Assembly (NCBI RefSeq): GCF_030272615.1
Contig: NC_081415.1
Location: 506,181,373-506,245,372 of the forward strand
DNA length: 64,000 nt
From: Cryptomeria japonica
Taxonomy: Eukaryota > Streptophyta > Pinopsida > Cupressales > Cupressaceae
Direction: 5' to 3'
Shown: positions 9,375 to 20,980 of the stretch, piece by piece
Layout of the letters: each line of letters starts with the position of its first letter
Position numbering within the stretch: the first letter of the stretch is position 1
Program-made: the position numbers and the translations under genes
Notes under the pieces: generated by a model
The model's input: the letters and a program-made list of their open reading frames with translations, nothing else
What the model was told of the DNA's origin: nothing
The model's database searches: none

Positions 9375-11027
9375 TGTAGCGTCGTAAATTGTACGCACTT
9401 GGTAGGGTGGTACAAATTCACACCTAGTTTAGCACTCGCCTTGGCGCATTTTCATTTTGCATTGCATTTCCCCTTAGCACTTAATTAATTAAATTAATTA
9501 GGTCTAAGGTTCTATTTTATCATCTCCCATATCATAAAGTTGGGCCCTTTTCATTAAAGTGTGCCCCTTTCATTTTATTCCTCTAATACATCATTTAATC
9601 AAAAACCCTAATTAGGCCTTCTTTTGGACTTGGGGGCTTGATTTCGGGGGTCAAAACATCTCGAAATCACCTGTAACTTCAGGATTCTCTCTAAAATCAT
9701 CATATCTGACTGCCCTGAAAATTTGGTGAAAAGTTGTCAGGACCATGGCGCCCGGAGTGCACACGGTCCCGGACATTTTTCCCGAAATTTTAGGAGCACG
9801 ATCCAATCATAAAATAAAGCTTAACCCCAAGAAATTGGCGGGATATTCAATCTCTAGGTCAGCCAAAAGCTGGAATTAAGACCTAGGGTTTCATACATAA
9901 GAGCTCTCTTTCTTCATTAGAAAGGATCCAAATTTTGTTTTCAGGAACCTCATATGCAGCGAAAGAGAAGATCTTTGAAGACTTCATCAACTCTCAACAT
10001 TCATCCTCCAAGCATTCATCAAATCCATTCATTCACTTAGGGCTTTGAAGACATTCAAGAACAATAAGGGATCACCGACTGAAAATTGGCTTGTACCCCT
10101 CCCTTGGGGTTGGGTATGATTTCATGTTGTTTTCATGTCTTTGCATAAGTCTCATTATATCATTTGTATCCATGCTTTAGATCACTTTGCATCTTGATTT
10201 GGAGCATTTACATTATCATTTACAAGCAATTAGGGTTTACTTTCTAGGTTGCTCTAGTTTGCTTACTTGCATTTTAGGATCTTGCACACACACTACTTTT
10301 ACAATACAACTTGGCTATTCGTGGAGGTGGAAATCACCAAAGTGGGGGTTTGACTAAGGCAAAACCCTATATAGCCGCCTACAACCCTTTTCAGATATAA
10401 GTGCAGATTTTCGAATTCGAAGGACGCCGCAAGTTGCAGATCCGACGAGAGCAAACTGAGACGGGACAACACACCAAATTTCAGAGCAAAAGACCAGGAC
10501 AGGGGCGTGGGGCGCCCTGGTCCTGCCAGGACAGGGGCGCTGGGTACCCTAGTCCCTGGGACAGGGGCGCTGGGTGCCCTGGTCCCTCTATCAGACAACA
10601 AGTTTCAACATTTTTGACAGCTTTTCAGGTTGCAAAATAGCAGTTTCAGGAGCAGTTTCAGGGGCAGAATCAGGACAGTGGCACCCGCGCCCCCGTCCTG
10701 AACATTTTCACTCAGATTTTGACTCCGGGTACATATTTGCATTCTTGTCTTATTCTTGTGTTTATAGCTTTCCATAGTTTAAGTTCAATTCTGCAATCTT
10801 GTTATTAGTTCATACTTGCACTTTGGGGTTAGGAATTGAACTTGCATCATTTTATCTTTCAATTACAACAAAGGAATAGAAATCCTAATAGGTAGCCCGT
10901 GGCTCTCTCTTCCACAAAAAGAAGTAGCCAATTGTGTGATACCTCTAGGCTCTTTCGTATTCCACAAATGTGTGATTGAAAGTGAGATTAGGGCATGTTT
11001 GCTTAGTGTCACTTTTTCCCCCACACA
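9375..11027 (+). mobile_element. Solo LTR (gypsy-type, family of LTR H) inside D
   Basis: It begins TGTAGCGTCGTAAATTGTAC and ends CCCCCACACA, with a 5-bp direct repeat CCCCC on both sides (9370-9374 and 11028-11032). Removing it restores the protease-linker frame of D. The start closely resembles LTR H at 40236 (TGTAGCATCCTAAATTGTAC). A block near 10318-10365 (TTCGTGGAGGTGGAAATCACC onward) resembles 42414-42460 in LTR I. With no internal region, PBS or second LTR, it is a solo LTR left by unequal recombination. The frames within it (10299-10601, 10401-10640) are products of the GC-rich repeat, not genes. Confidence 0.85.
10495..10590. repeat. GC-rich quasi-palindromic tandem repeat in solo LTR
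   Basis: About three copies of a unit near 30 bp (GGGACAGGGGCGCTGGGTGC followed by CCTGGTCC). Each copy can fold on itself because CAGGG and CCTGG are partly complementary. Related words occur near 9750-9780 and 10675-10700, and a similar motif is seen in LTR H at 40410-40470. Confidence 0.75.
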
Positions 11028-11032
11028 CCCCC

Positions 11033-11712
11033 AATGTGGAAATCTACCCAAGTTTTCTCATTTACCAACACATGTTGTCCCTTATTCAATCAGGTGACTT
11101 TATATGGCTCCTTGTGTTGTATCCTAGGTAGTTTCAATTTGCTTACTGCTTCTTCTGGTATGATGTTATCTATGGATCCTAAATCTATGATCACCTTACA
11201 CACCTTTCCCATGATTTTACACTTAATCCTAAACAATGCTCTTCTTTGTGAGGCCTTTGTACTATGTGGCTTCTTCATTAACACTCTCTTGATCATCAAG
11301 CTCTCACCATCTTCTGAAGCTAGGTGATTCAATGCTGAAGTTCTAGAAGTACATCCATCTACCTGAACATAATTTACCCTCTTTTCACCTCCATAGGATG
11401 AACTAGGCTTCTCTGGGCATCTATAGGTAGGGTGGCCTAACTTTTGGCAGTTGTAGCATTTCATGGTTGAGAAGTAGGACCCTCTCCCTGGTCCATTAGA
11501 TCTACCTCTACTCAGGTTGCTTGATCCCCTACCCCTATAGTTGGGTTTTCTCTGAGAATCCCCACTTTGCTCTAGAAGTTTAGATTCTCCCTGGGATCAT
11601 TGATCTATGCTTCTTCCCCCAAAACTGCCCCTATGGCCTTTATCATCTCTTCCCCTACCTCAGCCTCTATTTTTTTGTTCTTGCTTTCTCCTACCTTTCT
11701 CTTCCACCTTAA
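11033..11712 (-). pseudogene. Zinc knuckle and aspartic protease region of D
   Basis: From 11712 leftwards the frame shows a basic, arginine/glycine-rich stretch (about 11700-11470, with one stop). The CCHC zinc knuckle follows (CYNCQKLGHPTYRCPEK near 11460-11410), then a spacer and the protease (KIMGKVCKVIIDLGSIDNII, PEEAVSKLKLP). The active-site motif, normally D-S/T-G, reads IIDLGSIDN, so the second residue is altered. The frame runs through a stop at 11090 to WVDFHIG at 11038, where the solo LTR interrupts it. Confidence 0.85.
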
Positions 11713-11717
11713 GTGCC

Positions 11718-12497
11718 TGTTTACGGTGAAAATGGATACAACAATAATAACGATATTAAAAGGCTAAATGAATTCAACCACAAAACCCTAGCCTAACAAC
11801 AACAAAGATCCACCATAACATATGAAGATTACCTAAGACAATGCAAATCAAATGAAATCACAAAGATTATACCATCACATGTCCAATAGGGTTTGGATCT
11901 CCATTCTTCCTATCTCCATTGATCTTGCTTGATATATTTGCTCTCAGATTTTATGTGCACAAGAGCTCAACAAAGAACGGAATGTGGTTGCAAGTAGGAT
12001 CGCATATGCAAAGTGTAGTGTCGTCAAGTGCATAAAATTGATTAGGGTTTGATAATGAAGGAAACATCTCCTTATATAGAAGACACTATATAAAATGGAG
12101 GGATAAGATTGAGAGGTGTAAAAGGAGGTCGGCTATGATTAGAGGGTAGGTAAAAGAAATATTAAAATAATGAAAGGGGTAGGTAGTGTATGAATTAATA
12201 GATGAATGACATTTGTCATGGGTAGAAAAGGTTAATGAATTAATTAAATAAATAAAGATTTATTTAATTAATAGAGGAAGTGGGATAAATTAAATAAATA
12301 AAATATTTATTTAATTTAGGAAAAAGGATAATTTAAATAAATAAATGTATGTATTTAAATGAGAAATAAGGCTAGAAGAGGATAAATGAATTAATTAAAT
12401 AAATAAAGATTTATTTAATTAATAGATGAATTAGGCTAAAGTAATTAAATAAATAAAATATTTATTTAATTATACTGAACAATTTTGGGTGTCTACA
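11718..12497 (-). mobile_element. Solo LTR (780 bp) inside gag of D
   Basis: On the minus strand it starts TGTAGACACCCAAAATTGTT and ends TTCACCGTAAACA, in the TG…CA form. The flanks are GTGCC (11713-11717) and ATGCC (12498-12502), a target duplication with one mismatch. Deleting the insert and one flank rejoins the gag frame of D. A TATA-like TCTATATAAGGAG on the minus strand near 12082-12070 supports that orientation. The part 12230-12475 is very AT-rich, with repeated TTTATTTAATTAAT blocks. No coding content. Confidence 0.85.
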
Positions 12498-12502
12498 ATG
12501 CC

Positions 12503-13221
12503 AATTGGTAGCACTTGTGTACGGTTTGTGGGCATAACAAGCTCATCTCCTCCTAGATGTTCCATCTTAGCCCATTCAAATACCTTGCCACTTTGATACT
12601 CTCATCCTCCACTACTCTGGATCTCATGCACAGTTTCTGAAATTCTTCAGTGTAGCTACTGACATCTAGGTCTTTCTATCTCAAGTTTTGTCTTTTCTTG
12701 TGAAGTTGTATCTCATAGTCTTCAGGAAGGTAGGTCTCTTTGATTTTGGCTACCATTGCCTTCCAGGTGGCTAGTGGTTGCTTGCCTACTTTCACCCTTT
12801 CCTCTTGGATGAATTTCCACCATGTTAAGGCTGCCCCTCTCAGCCTTGATTTTGCCACTTTGACCTTTTGTGCTTCAGTCACTCCATCACACTCAAAATG
12901 GTTTTCTAACCCTTCAATCCACTCTATTAGAGCATCTGGATCCATCTTCCGACTGAAAAGAGCCACTCCTTCTAAGGTCTTACCACTCATAGCTCTCAAG
13001 GCTTTCAAGAATGGTTCTTGCTCAATGATAGGGTTGGGCATGAGGACTTCATCCTCTATTGCCATCATTCTACCCCAATCTCCAACCTTATCATGGACTT
13101 CTTCAGTTTTGACCTCTACTTCAGCTAGTTTCATTGCTAGTTGATCTAGTCTTTCTCTGAGTGCCCTATTTTCCTCTTCTTGGTCCTCTACCTTCTTAAC
13201 CAATTCTACATTGGTCACCAT
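12503..13221 (-). pseudogene. Gag of chromovirus D
   Basis: A 181-codon open frame starts at 13221 (MVTNVELVKKVEDQEEENRA), 37 bases after the primer site, so this start is plausible. Residues about 5-45 are a coiled coil. The retrotransposon gag domain follows (GKTLEGVALFSRKMDPDALI, EWIEGLENHFECDGVTEAQK, LRGAALTWWKFIQEER, TYLPEDYEIQLHKKRQNLR). After a stop at 12676 the frame continues (DVSSYTEEFQKLCMRSRVVE, SIKVARYLNGLRWNI) to 12503, where a solo LTR intervenes. Gag forms the particle; its zinc knuckle lies at 11460. Confidence 0.9.
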
Positions 13222-13257
13222 GTTTGCCTAATGTGTCTTTCTCCTAAATCTTTTGTT

Positions 13258-13270
13258 GGCTCTAATACCA
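13258..13270 (-). other. Primer binding site of chromovirus D (variant)
   Basis: On the minus strand it reads TGGTATTAGAGCC, three bases after the 5' LTR. It matches the tRNA-iMet primer sequence TGGTATCAGAGCC except for one C-to-T change, likely deamination after insertion. Confidence 0.85.
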
Positions 13271-13273
13271 CTA

Positions 13274-15437
13274 TGATAAGGAGCTTGGTAGGGAAGTGCT
13301 CACAAGGCTAACTTGCTCAAAAGGGTCAATGTATTAGCCAAAACCTTGTAGGATCTGATGTGTATGTTACTCAGCCTATCTTGTTATTGTAATGCCAAGG
13401 ATTCCATGGTCTACTTGCCTAGCAAACTCCCTTTATGGTGATGGCTTACTCCCATGCTCCAAAACTACTCAAATTGCTTGTTCCTCCCATCTTGAACTGA
13501 TTGTGCATGGTTCTTGGGGCTTCCTTCCTTAGGTTTTTTAGAATGAGCTAGGAGTCTTTCACAAGGAAATGCAAGGGCAGCAAGGTACTACTCATCTTTG
13601 GGTCCTCAACATCTGGTTTAAGGTCTAACCCTCTACCTACTCAAATTTATTAGCAAGACTCGCCTACCCCTAAAGGAGGCTTCACATGTTTTAGGAGACC
13701 TAAGGAGAACTTCAAGAACTTCTTGGAATGTTTCCATACTATTTTATAAGCCCAAGACTCATTTTCCAACCGAGTTCATGCAATTTTGCAAAAACTACCA
13801 ATTTTGTGTTATTCAGCAGGGCTACTAGCCCGTGGAGGCCTAATTGGCCTAGTTTTATTCCCTCTAGTCAACGATGGCATTTTTTACCACAAATCCAGTT
13901 AGGTATGTTGTTTTAGGAGTGTATTCTCAAGGATTTTTGGGGTTTAGCCCACTGTCTTTGCATTTTTAGGACTGTCCACATTTTGTGGCATGTTTCAAGG
14001 GTTTGTAAGGGTTTTGAGCAACAACTTTGGGAAACACTTCTAACTCCTCTCTTCACACCTCCTCAAAGGATTAGGCCCTCTGCCGCAACTCAAGGAACCT
14101 TCTCCTGATGTTTTCCTGCAATCAAGACTCCAAACACTTGGCAAGCACGTGAGAAACTAGTAAAACTGCACTTTTCACAGTCTTTTTCACTGCCTTTTAC
14201 TAGTCAGCAATGTCTTCACTTTGGGACCTGTAAGAATGAAATATTTGGAAATGGAAAAAAACCAATAAGAGGTCTTAAAACATGTATCTCTTCTCCTATT
14301 ACATTTCCTTCAAGATGCAAGGCTTGGATTATGCTCAACAAGCATTCCGTGGGCATTTTTTTGCCATTTACAAATTCATGAAAACAGTGAACTCACTGTT
14401 TGGTTACAAAAAGAGAAAGATTGAAGTAAGAACCAGTTGATTAGTCATCCAAGAAGATACTCATTTCCCATGGCCAAATCTCCAGGTCCCTATCACATTC
14501 TTTTTCTCACTCAAATTACTTTTGAGTGCAAACTATGAGTTTTTATCAAGTTACTAGCCAAATGACAAACACTTGCCTAGTAATCACTCAATAGCATCTT
14601 CAAACAATTCTTCTGGTACAAAAAGAAAGATATGTACATTATATACACATGGATCAACTTGGTATAATCCATTGGAGGGATCCCAGACCTGGATCAACCA
14701 AGTTGACACATCTTACAACCCCAAACCCTTGGTAGGGCAGCAAATACTTAGTTTCCAATTATTTTTGTACAAACTCCTTGCAAATGAAAAAACAATGAAA
14801 TAATTACATAGGAAGATTTGTTACATCAACATCCCAACTTCCAAGAAGGTACAATATGGATTGTATAGCTACAATACGGTTTGCCCCTCAAAAAGGAAGA
14901 AAAATAGTCATAAAAGCCAAAAAACACTTGATTTATATTAAGTTCCACTTGTAAGTACAATCACCAACCCTTTCCAAGGAAAAGGGAAGCCTTATATAGT
15001 TTCTCAAGTTGGTTTCCATGCCCTTGTACGGACAAGAGGCTTCAATAATTACATTTTGCAAGAAAAGGACAATTTTGACAACTTTCTTAAGCCAAACGAC
15101 AACTTTTCTTGCTCACAAAGGCATTTTTGACAACCTAACCTTATCAACTTGCCTAAATGACTTAGACATGCTTAGAAACACTAAACAAACATGTTTCAAT
15201 GCTTTTGAAGCCATTAGGAGACCTTTTTGGCCATTTGTCACATTTTGGCCAAAAATTGTCAACTCAAGGCTTGAAATGCAAGATTTGATCTCTCCAGCCC
15301 AAAATGAGATTAAAACCACTACAAATGACTCAAAACAGCCTAAAACAATAAAAACAACCTAACACAATACTTTACAAACATATAAGCATGAAATACCCAA
15401 AAATGGAGTTTTGACTCAACTAGGTGCTCCTGCACCA
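13274..15437 (-). mobile_element. 5' LTR of chromovirus D
   Basis: This 2164-bp LTR (plus strand TGATAAGGAGC…CTGCACCA) is the partner of 3992-6158. It is followed on the right by the second GCTGG copy. Differences from the partner are scattered, mostly transitions and single-base indels, so the insertion is not recent. Frames such as 14573-14803 and 15009-15362 lie wholly within the LTR and have no recognisable domain. Confidence 0.95.
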
Positions 15438-15730
15438 GCTGGACACAAGTGGATCTCGATTCCTACTGACTACTTCACCAGATGGTCTGAGGTTGTCCCC
15501 CTAAAAAATTCATCAAAGATAGAGATATTAGCATTTCTGGAAGATTTAGTGTTTTGGTATAGTCCCGCAAAGACTATAATATCGGACAATGCGTGAGCAT
15601 TCACAATCTCATGAGTCACTCAATTTTCTCTCAGTCGAGATATCTATCTGAAGACCTCCTCAAACTACTATCCATAGGGAAATGGCCTAGTTGAATCCAC
15701 TAAAAGGATGGGTTTTGAGCACAAAAGGGA
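15438..15730 (+). pseudogene. Integrase catalytic core of element A, continued after D
   Basis: Immediately after the TSD the integrase of A resumes with GHKWISIPTDYFTRWSEVVP and LKNSSKIEILAFLEDLVFWY, then SPAKTIISDNA, which carries the second catalytic aspartate. A stop follows at 15594. Beyond it the frame is readable through the region of the third acid (YYPxGNGLVESTKRM near 15665-15705), where GLVES matches the usual GQVE/GLAES block. The segment completes the core begun at 3318-3991 and shows that A was continuous before D arrived. Confidence 0.8.
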
Positions 15731-16225
15731 GTGGCATCACCACTTGAGAAGTGCATTATGGGCAGATTAGATCACGCCCAAGCAGATTCTAAAGAACTCC
15801 CCATACAAGTTGGTCTACAAAAGGATACCTTATTCCCCGTGTCTTTGGAGATCCTCGCCTTACAGTTACTCAAATCTATCGATCTGGCCGAAAATGGTCC
15901 CATGGAGGTGAGATTAGCAGAGATTGTGGAGCTAGAGGAAGCAAGGGAAGCAGCATTTTCATCCCTTCAAAACTGCCAACAAACTGTCAAGAGGTGGTTT
16001 GATAATAAGAAAAGTTATGACTCGGGGCTCAAACAAGGCGGCCTTATTTTGATATATAATGAGAGAGCAGCCAAGTCCGATCAACATGCTAAATTTGATG
16101 GTTTATGGGAGGGACCCTTCCGCATTATGAATTGCAAGGGTTTTAATTCTTTTGATCTCAAGAATATGCAAGGGGAATCTCTCAGAATCCCGACCAATGG
16201 GTTTCATCTTAAACCCTTTCACTAG
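15731..16225 (+). pseudogene. Integrase C-terminal part and end of pol of element A
   Basis: A 164-codon frame covers the end of the core. It then shows LEEAREAAFSSLQNCQQTVK, RWFDNKKSYDSGLKQGGLIL and FDGLWEGPFRIMNCKGFNSF, ending in RIPTNGFHLKPFH. The GPFRI block and the terminal NGxHLKPF motif are characteristic of the C-terminus of Tat-lineage pol proteins, with no chromodomain. The first 30 or so codons appear to be shifted relative to the core frame, so the Met at 15731 is not a true start. A poly(A)-signal-like AATAAA lies at about 16254, just after the stop. Confidence 0.8.
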
Positions 16226-16456
16226 TAGCAAATTTCCTAATGTAAAATAATATAAATAAAGTATTTTAGTGTGCCTTATTTATTTAATTATGTTTCTTCA
16301 TTCATTCCCAAAGAGAAAAAGTGAACTACAAGATACACCTTGAGCAAGAAAAATAAAATCATTATATTATAAGTATCTTGGTACAATATATGCAGAAGGC
16401 ATGTGGCCTATATTTGAAAATAAAGAGACAAACTTTTGAAACAGGGTGGCAATATC

Positions 16457-17450
16457 TCAGCGATCTTCTTCATCATCCTCCTCATCCATCCAGAATTCGG
16501 AGTCATCATCTTCATCTTCATCTTCATCATCATCTCCCTCCAACCACTCGTGGTCAAAGTCGTCGTCGAGCTCCTGAGCTATCGACACAAGAACTAGGTT
16601 AGGGAGAACATGCGGCGTCAAGATCCACGGGAAGATATAGTCTCTGAATTTAGTGTACAACTCGGTGCCAACGAAAACAGGCACTATCAAATGAACTCAA
16701 AGGAGGAACTCTGTGGCAAGCTCCACTCGAAAGTGATGAGATGACAATGACATGGTCTTCAGATCACCTATAAGCGGATATTAGGCCACCTCCTCACCGA
16801 GGGTGATGAAACGATGTAGATCTGAGACCAAAGGTAAACCTCTGAAAGGACGTAGTATGCCACAACGTCCTCCAAGCCACCTAGATACTCCAGAGGGAAG
16901 AGCACTTTAGCTAGCTCTGAGGTTAGATAACCTGTCATCCCGACATCCAGTAATGAAGCTACAAACATGAGCAGATATCTATGTTGACACGGTATTTGTC
17001 CACGTCGTCAATGAAGTCCTCCCAAAGCTCCCATTTGATGGAAGCAATGATCAGAGGATTTTTGTGTCGCATCATCCCATGTCACCTCCAGTCTGAGATA
17101 TTTCTTAAGAAAATGACTTGAGCCTTACTACTGGTAAGCCTGACAAGAGTATCCATTTTTCAAGAAACTCCATCGTTTTGCTAGATACTGTGCAAATGAA
17201 TGTCTGAAAAGACATATTTATAGCGGATTTTCAGCTCCAGGAAATGAATGAAATGGAAAACTAGTGCTCCTGGTTTTTGATGCAGTTGTCTTTTCTCATA
17301 AACTCACACAAGTAGAGGGAGTCGAGCTCGAAGGTTGTGTATGCCCTATCCTGTACCTTGGAAAGAGAAGTGGTGTCCTCAGACACCATGCGTATATATA
17401 GGTACATCGTGTCTAAGTCAGAATACCCGTAGGTCTGTTATGGCTTGTGC
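16457..17450 (-). pseudogene. Antisense acidic-tail gene downstream of pol in element A
   Basis: On the minus strand, readable segments run from about 17450 (MVSEDTTSLSKVQDRAYTTF, ELDSLYLCEFMRKDN) through 16968-16768 (MFVASLLDVGMTGYLTSELA, KVLFPLEYLGGLEDVVAYYV) to 16690-16457. It ends in a very acidic tail (EWLEGDDDEDEDEDDDSEFW, MDEEDDEEDR). Frameshifts and stops separate the pieces. A TATA-like CTATATATACGC on the minus strand near 17402-17391 lies at the upstream end. Antisense genes between pol and the 3' LTR are known in some Tat elements (Grande is the standard example). I do not recognise the fold. Because the acidic tail is partly a GAA/GAT repeat, the last 80 bases alone would be weak evidence. 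Confidence 0.55.
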
Positions 17451-17610
17451 AAGCCTCGCTAGCTGTGGATACTCTCCTTAATGGGGAGATTTGTCTGGAC
17501 AAACAGATCACCTCAAGTGGTTCCAAGTAATGGTGGACTGAATAGGCATCTTCTCAAGAAACGTAGAAGGCGACGCTTATCCTTTTTTAGAATTAATTGC
17601 AACTTGGAAA

Positions 17611-19415
17611 ATGAAGTGGCATATATGTGGACAGGTGCTCATCATTAAATGCCTTCTTTTGCACAAATCTAGGCATGCAATGCATTTAAGGAAGAAGGTC
17701 TCCAAAAGTACATATCATATTGTTCATTATACACCCCCAAGCACCTCAAGTTACTTCCAAGGGAAAATGTGGGTAGATGTATTCAAGGAGCTCTCTTTTT
17801 CCTCTCACGTCATGCCTCCAAAGCTGCAATATGAAAGAACCAAATCTAAATCAAAGTTGGCCACCCACAACCCAACAACGATGATAGATTCTTTAGAGAA
17901 TGTCATTGAGCCCAAACTTCACAAAGAGTCAAAGAACCTCAGAGAGGCCTCTTGTGGTAGGATGATAAATCACAGGAATGAGCCACAATCTATGGTACTC
18001 AAATTCTGGAATAGTGGTGCTCCTCAGTTTATGGTTCCCATGGTTCCACACTGTTTAGAGTTTGTAGATATGTGTACCAATAGGTTTGAGCCTGGTTCTT
18101 ATTCAATTCAGGGCTCTCTTCTGAGAGTAGTTATAACCTCAGAGGTTGTTAGGGATATGTTATGTTGTCCCATATTTGATAGCACAAAGGTGTTCGATGA
18201 GAGCTCCATGGAGGAATATTGGGACACTAGAAGAGATATTGTCTCATTCTATCACAGCGTGTTGAATCAGAGTCCAATAGCTAGGCCTCCAAGATTCCCT
18301 CTGTCCTATAGCGATTTGAGGCATGATGACCTCAAAGATATCTCCTCAGCCCTTGCATGGCTATGCGGTCATGATAATGACTGGGAGATCACTACCCCTA
18401 TGATGAGATTCCTGTTCAAATGTCAAAAGCAGAAAGGGCCATTTCATTTCGACTTCTCTATCTTAATAGCTAGAGAAATGGTGAAGCAATAAGTTGAATT
18501 CCAACATTTTCGGCGATTCAAGTTTGCCTCATTCCTAGTTCACTTTTTTCTGCACCAGAATGATACTTTTTTCAGTCAGTTAATGTGATTGGCTACTCAT
18601 GATGAGCTAGGAAACAAAATGCATGTGTCGGCCTAAACGCCCATCCTGCTAGCTTCTTATGATGCCTACTAGTTTCTGAACTATTTCCTGACTAGCGCCC
18701 TTCAAGATATCAGTTTGATCCCCAAAGAGCCTCTTGCCTACTTTTCTCAGATACAAATGAATTGGATGTACAATGAATGCCTCCCTTGTGACTGGTTTCT
18801 GGGTAGTGGCTTTTCCTTTATCAGGGTGCATGGATTCTCTAAAGAACCCTTCCACCTACCTACCTATGTCATAGAGAGAATCCTCGCCCTTGAAATTTTC
18901 CAGAAGCTGGTGGAGATTGACAGAGCTATAGGGGCGGGAAAACAAGATACCTCCATAACAGAGGACCACAAGGCTATTAGCCCCATTACTCTCATACGAA
19001 GGAGCATTGTTGAAAATATCTTGACCTCCAAGCTGGTGCAACTTGGCTTGGTGTTAATTGAGGATGTGTAGAATTATGACCCAGATGGGTGCCTGCCTAA
19101 GAAAAAAAATGTGGTTAAACATGAACGACGAAGTTTGTGGCAAAGACGCACCAACCCACCAGTGAATGACCCAAATCTCTATGTGGGTCCCAGTGATTTT
19201 TTTGTTTTGAGATATCCCTCATGGTTGAATTTTTACTCTATCATACAAAAGTACAATCCAATGAAGCTCATTCCCTAGAGCATGCTAGAAGCCATGACTT
19301 TGGATTCGTGGCCTAAGAAAAAGAGGGAGGATTTCTGGATCTACCATCAGGAAGTGAATCAGCCCAGGGCTAACATCGGGAACGCTCCTTTTGAGAAGCA
19401 TTTTGAGACCAAATG
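17611..19415 (+). pseudogene. Extra ORF of element A, N-terminal globular part
   Basis: A 293-codon open frame (17611-18492) is followed in the same frame by a further open stretch at 18715-19071 and readable sequence to about 19413, with several stops. The protein is globular. It begins with a basic segment (ERTKSKSKLATHNPTTMIDS) and contains CLEFVDMCTNRFEPGSYSIQ, VVITSEVVRDMLCCPIFDS, DLKDISSALAWLCGHDNDWE and later LIRRSIVENILTSKLVQLG. It lies between pol and the 3' LTR in the same orientation, so it is an additional gene of a retrotransposon, not a host gene. The pattern ITSEVV…P recalls ITKEVVKAVTGLP in the second ORF of element E. The function is unknown to me. The Met at 17611 may not be the original start; the readable homology seems to begin near MPPKLQ (17812). 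Confidence 0.55.
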
Positions 19416-20970
19416 ATGATAACACAAGAAATCAAATGAAGAGACAAGTGATAAGTCCCCACGTCGCGACTCATCCCTCGAGGAGGCCCAACAGCAGGAG
19501 GTAGAAGTTATAAATGCAGAAGAGCAAGAGATTGAGTCTAGTATTCCTCTTCCTCTCACCAGTTCAATCCAAAGACCTCGTTCCTGAACCGCCAAAAGAT
19601 CAGCTGAGAAGCAGGCGCCTGATTCCCTTTCCAGAAAAAGAAATATCTGGATTTTGCCAAGAAGGGTTCGTCTTCTCGGGTCATTGTGGTTCCTTCATCC
19701 TCTCAGCGACCGGTGACTTCATCGGCTCAGGTACGCCCTTCTTTTCCCTTTCTCTTTGCTCAATCTTTATCTTTCATGGCATCCCAAGTCGTATCTATGC
19801 CTACCTAAATCCCCACTACTCTCATATTAGCACTCGTCAGGGTGTCAATCGAACCTCAAGTTGCATTATCGCAGGTCTCTATTTCATTCTCTGCCCTCGA
19901 TTTTCTTCTTGTAATGTTTTCCCCATAGATGTTTGATGCAACCATTGTCTTGCATAGGCTTGGTTTTAGAGAGTCCACTCCTCCCCCAAATATTGGGACA
20001 GCATCCGCTGATCCATTTTCTTTAGAAGCCTCTCCTTTCGTTCGGTTGTTTTCTCCAATCACGCTTGCACATCCCATTTAGACCTCTTTCGGTGGCCCTA
20101 TTTCCCAATTCCCCTCTGCAATCCCTCCTGGTGTAGCATTTGCAAGCCAATCTATTGCAAACCTGGATGCTTATTAGCAACAGGTTACCTATTCCAACAT
20201 TGCACGTATTGGTAGGATCGGTAAGAGAAAGGAGAAAGATGGTGCCAAGCCAGGCCATCCACATGTACAGATGCATTTCAGCAAGGAAAATGATAGTCTC
20301 TTCTTTGTGACCATATTCCCAAAGGTTGACAAGCCGAAGGCCCAAATGAGAACCAATGATTACACCTTGCATATTGTCAGGGTTAATCTCTTGAATGCTA
20401 CAACATCTGATAAACTAGAAATGATGGAAGAAACTTTGAAGGTTGTGTCTTCAGATTTCATCAAAAAGAGTCATCGTTTGGAGAAAATGCAAATAGAGAA
20501 TGTGAGCCTCTGAGAATCCATGGACCAACAAAGAAAGGAAGACAAAACTAGAAATGTTGAAATCAACCGCTTGTAGGGATTGTTAACCTAGGCCAACTCT
20601 AAAAAAGGAAAGTTGCAGTTCGCCTTGAACAACATGAGTTCTCAATTGAAAGGACAAGAGGCAATGAGGAATGTGGCTTTGAAAGAATTGCAGGAGAGGG
20701 AGCAAGAAATATAGCAGCTTCCAGAGATCCTACCCAAATTCATACATAGTTGCGTGAGGAGATCCGTCTAAAAGAAGAATATGCTCGACAACTGAGTGAT
20801 ACGCAGATCATGCTTTCGGAGGAAAGAGAAAGGTTTGAAACAAATGCACGTGAAAAATAGAGTAGCGTGGAGCAAGTTGAAAAGAAATTCCTGGATGTGG
20901 AAGGTTTTTTGCAGCAAGAACGGGATCGCATGTCATGACTTCAACAAACTTTACAAGATGGAAACACCAA
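19416..20970 (+). pseudogene. Extra ORF of element A, low-complexity and coiled-coil middle part
   Basis: The frame is heavily broken here. After a charged stretch (SNEETSDKSPRRDSSLEEAQ QQE near 19430-19500) comes a serine/proline-rich region to about 20200. A more open part follows (VQMHFSKENDSLFFVTIFPK, ATTSDKLEMMEETLKVVSSD, FIKKSHRLEKMQIENVSL) and then K/E/Q-rich segments to about 20970 that predict coiled coil. It appears to link the N-terminal globular part and the C-terminal part of one long protein. The minus-strand frames here (19359-19595, 19856-20077, 20022-20372) look like shadows. The polyprotein reading is an inference from position and matching orientation. Confidence 0.4.
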
Positions 20971-20980
20971 GATCCTCGCT

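Larger units (their letters stand above)
3992..15437 (-). mobile_element. Complete chromovirus D (Ty3/gypsy) inserted in element A
   Basis: The element is bounded by two direct LTRs (3992-6158 and 13274-15437). A perfect 5-bp target duplication GCTGG lies at 3987-3991 and 15438-15442. In its own orientation (minus) the order is 5' LTR, PBS, gag, zinc knuckle, protease, RT, RNase H, integrase, chromodomain, PPT, 3' LTR. Its span of 11446 bp includes two solo LTRs (9375-11027 and 11718-12497); without them it is about 9.0 kb. The chromodomain assigns it to the chromoviruses, and the LTRs of about 2.16 kb are long for the group. All coding parts carry stops, so it is inactive. It splits the integrase of A. 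Confidence 0.95.

Noticed and set aside
10299-10640. Proline/arginine-rich frames on both strands
   Set aside because: Both come from the GC-rich tandem repeat inside a solo LTR.
16457-16690. Acidic minus-strand tail considered as chance translation of a GAA/GAT repeat
   Set aside because: I kept it as part of a gene because more readable sequence with ordinary composition lies upstream on the same strand, but the repeat alone would not be evidence.
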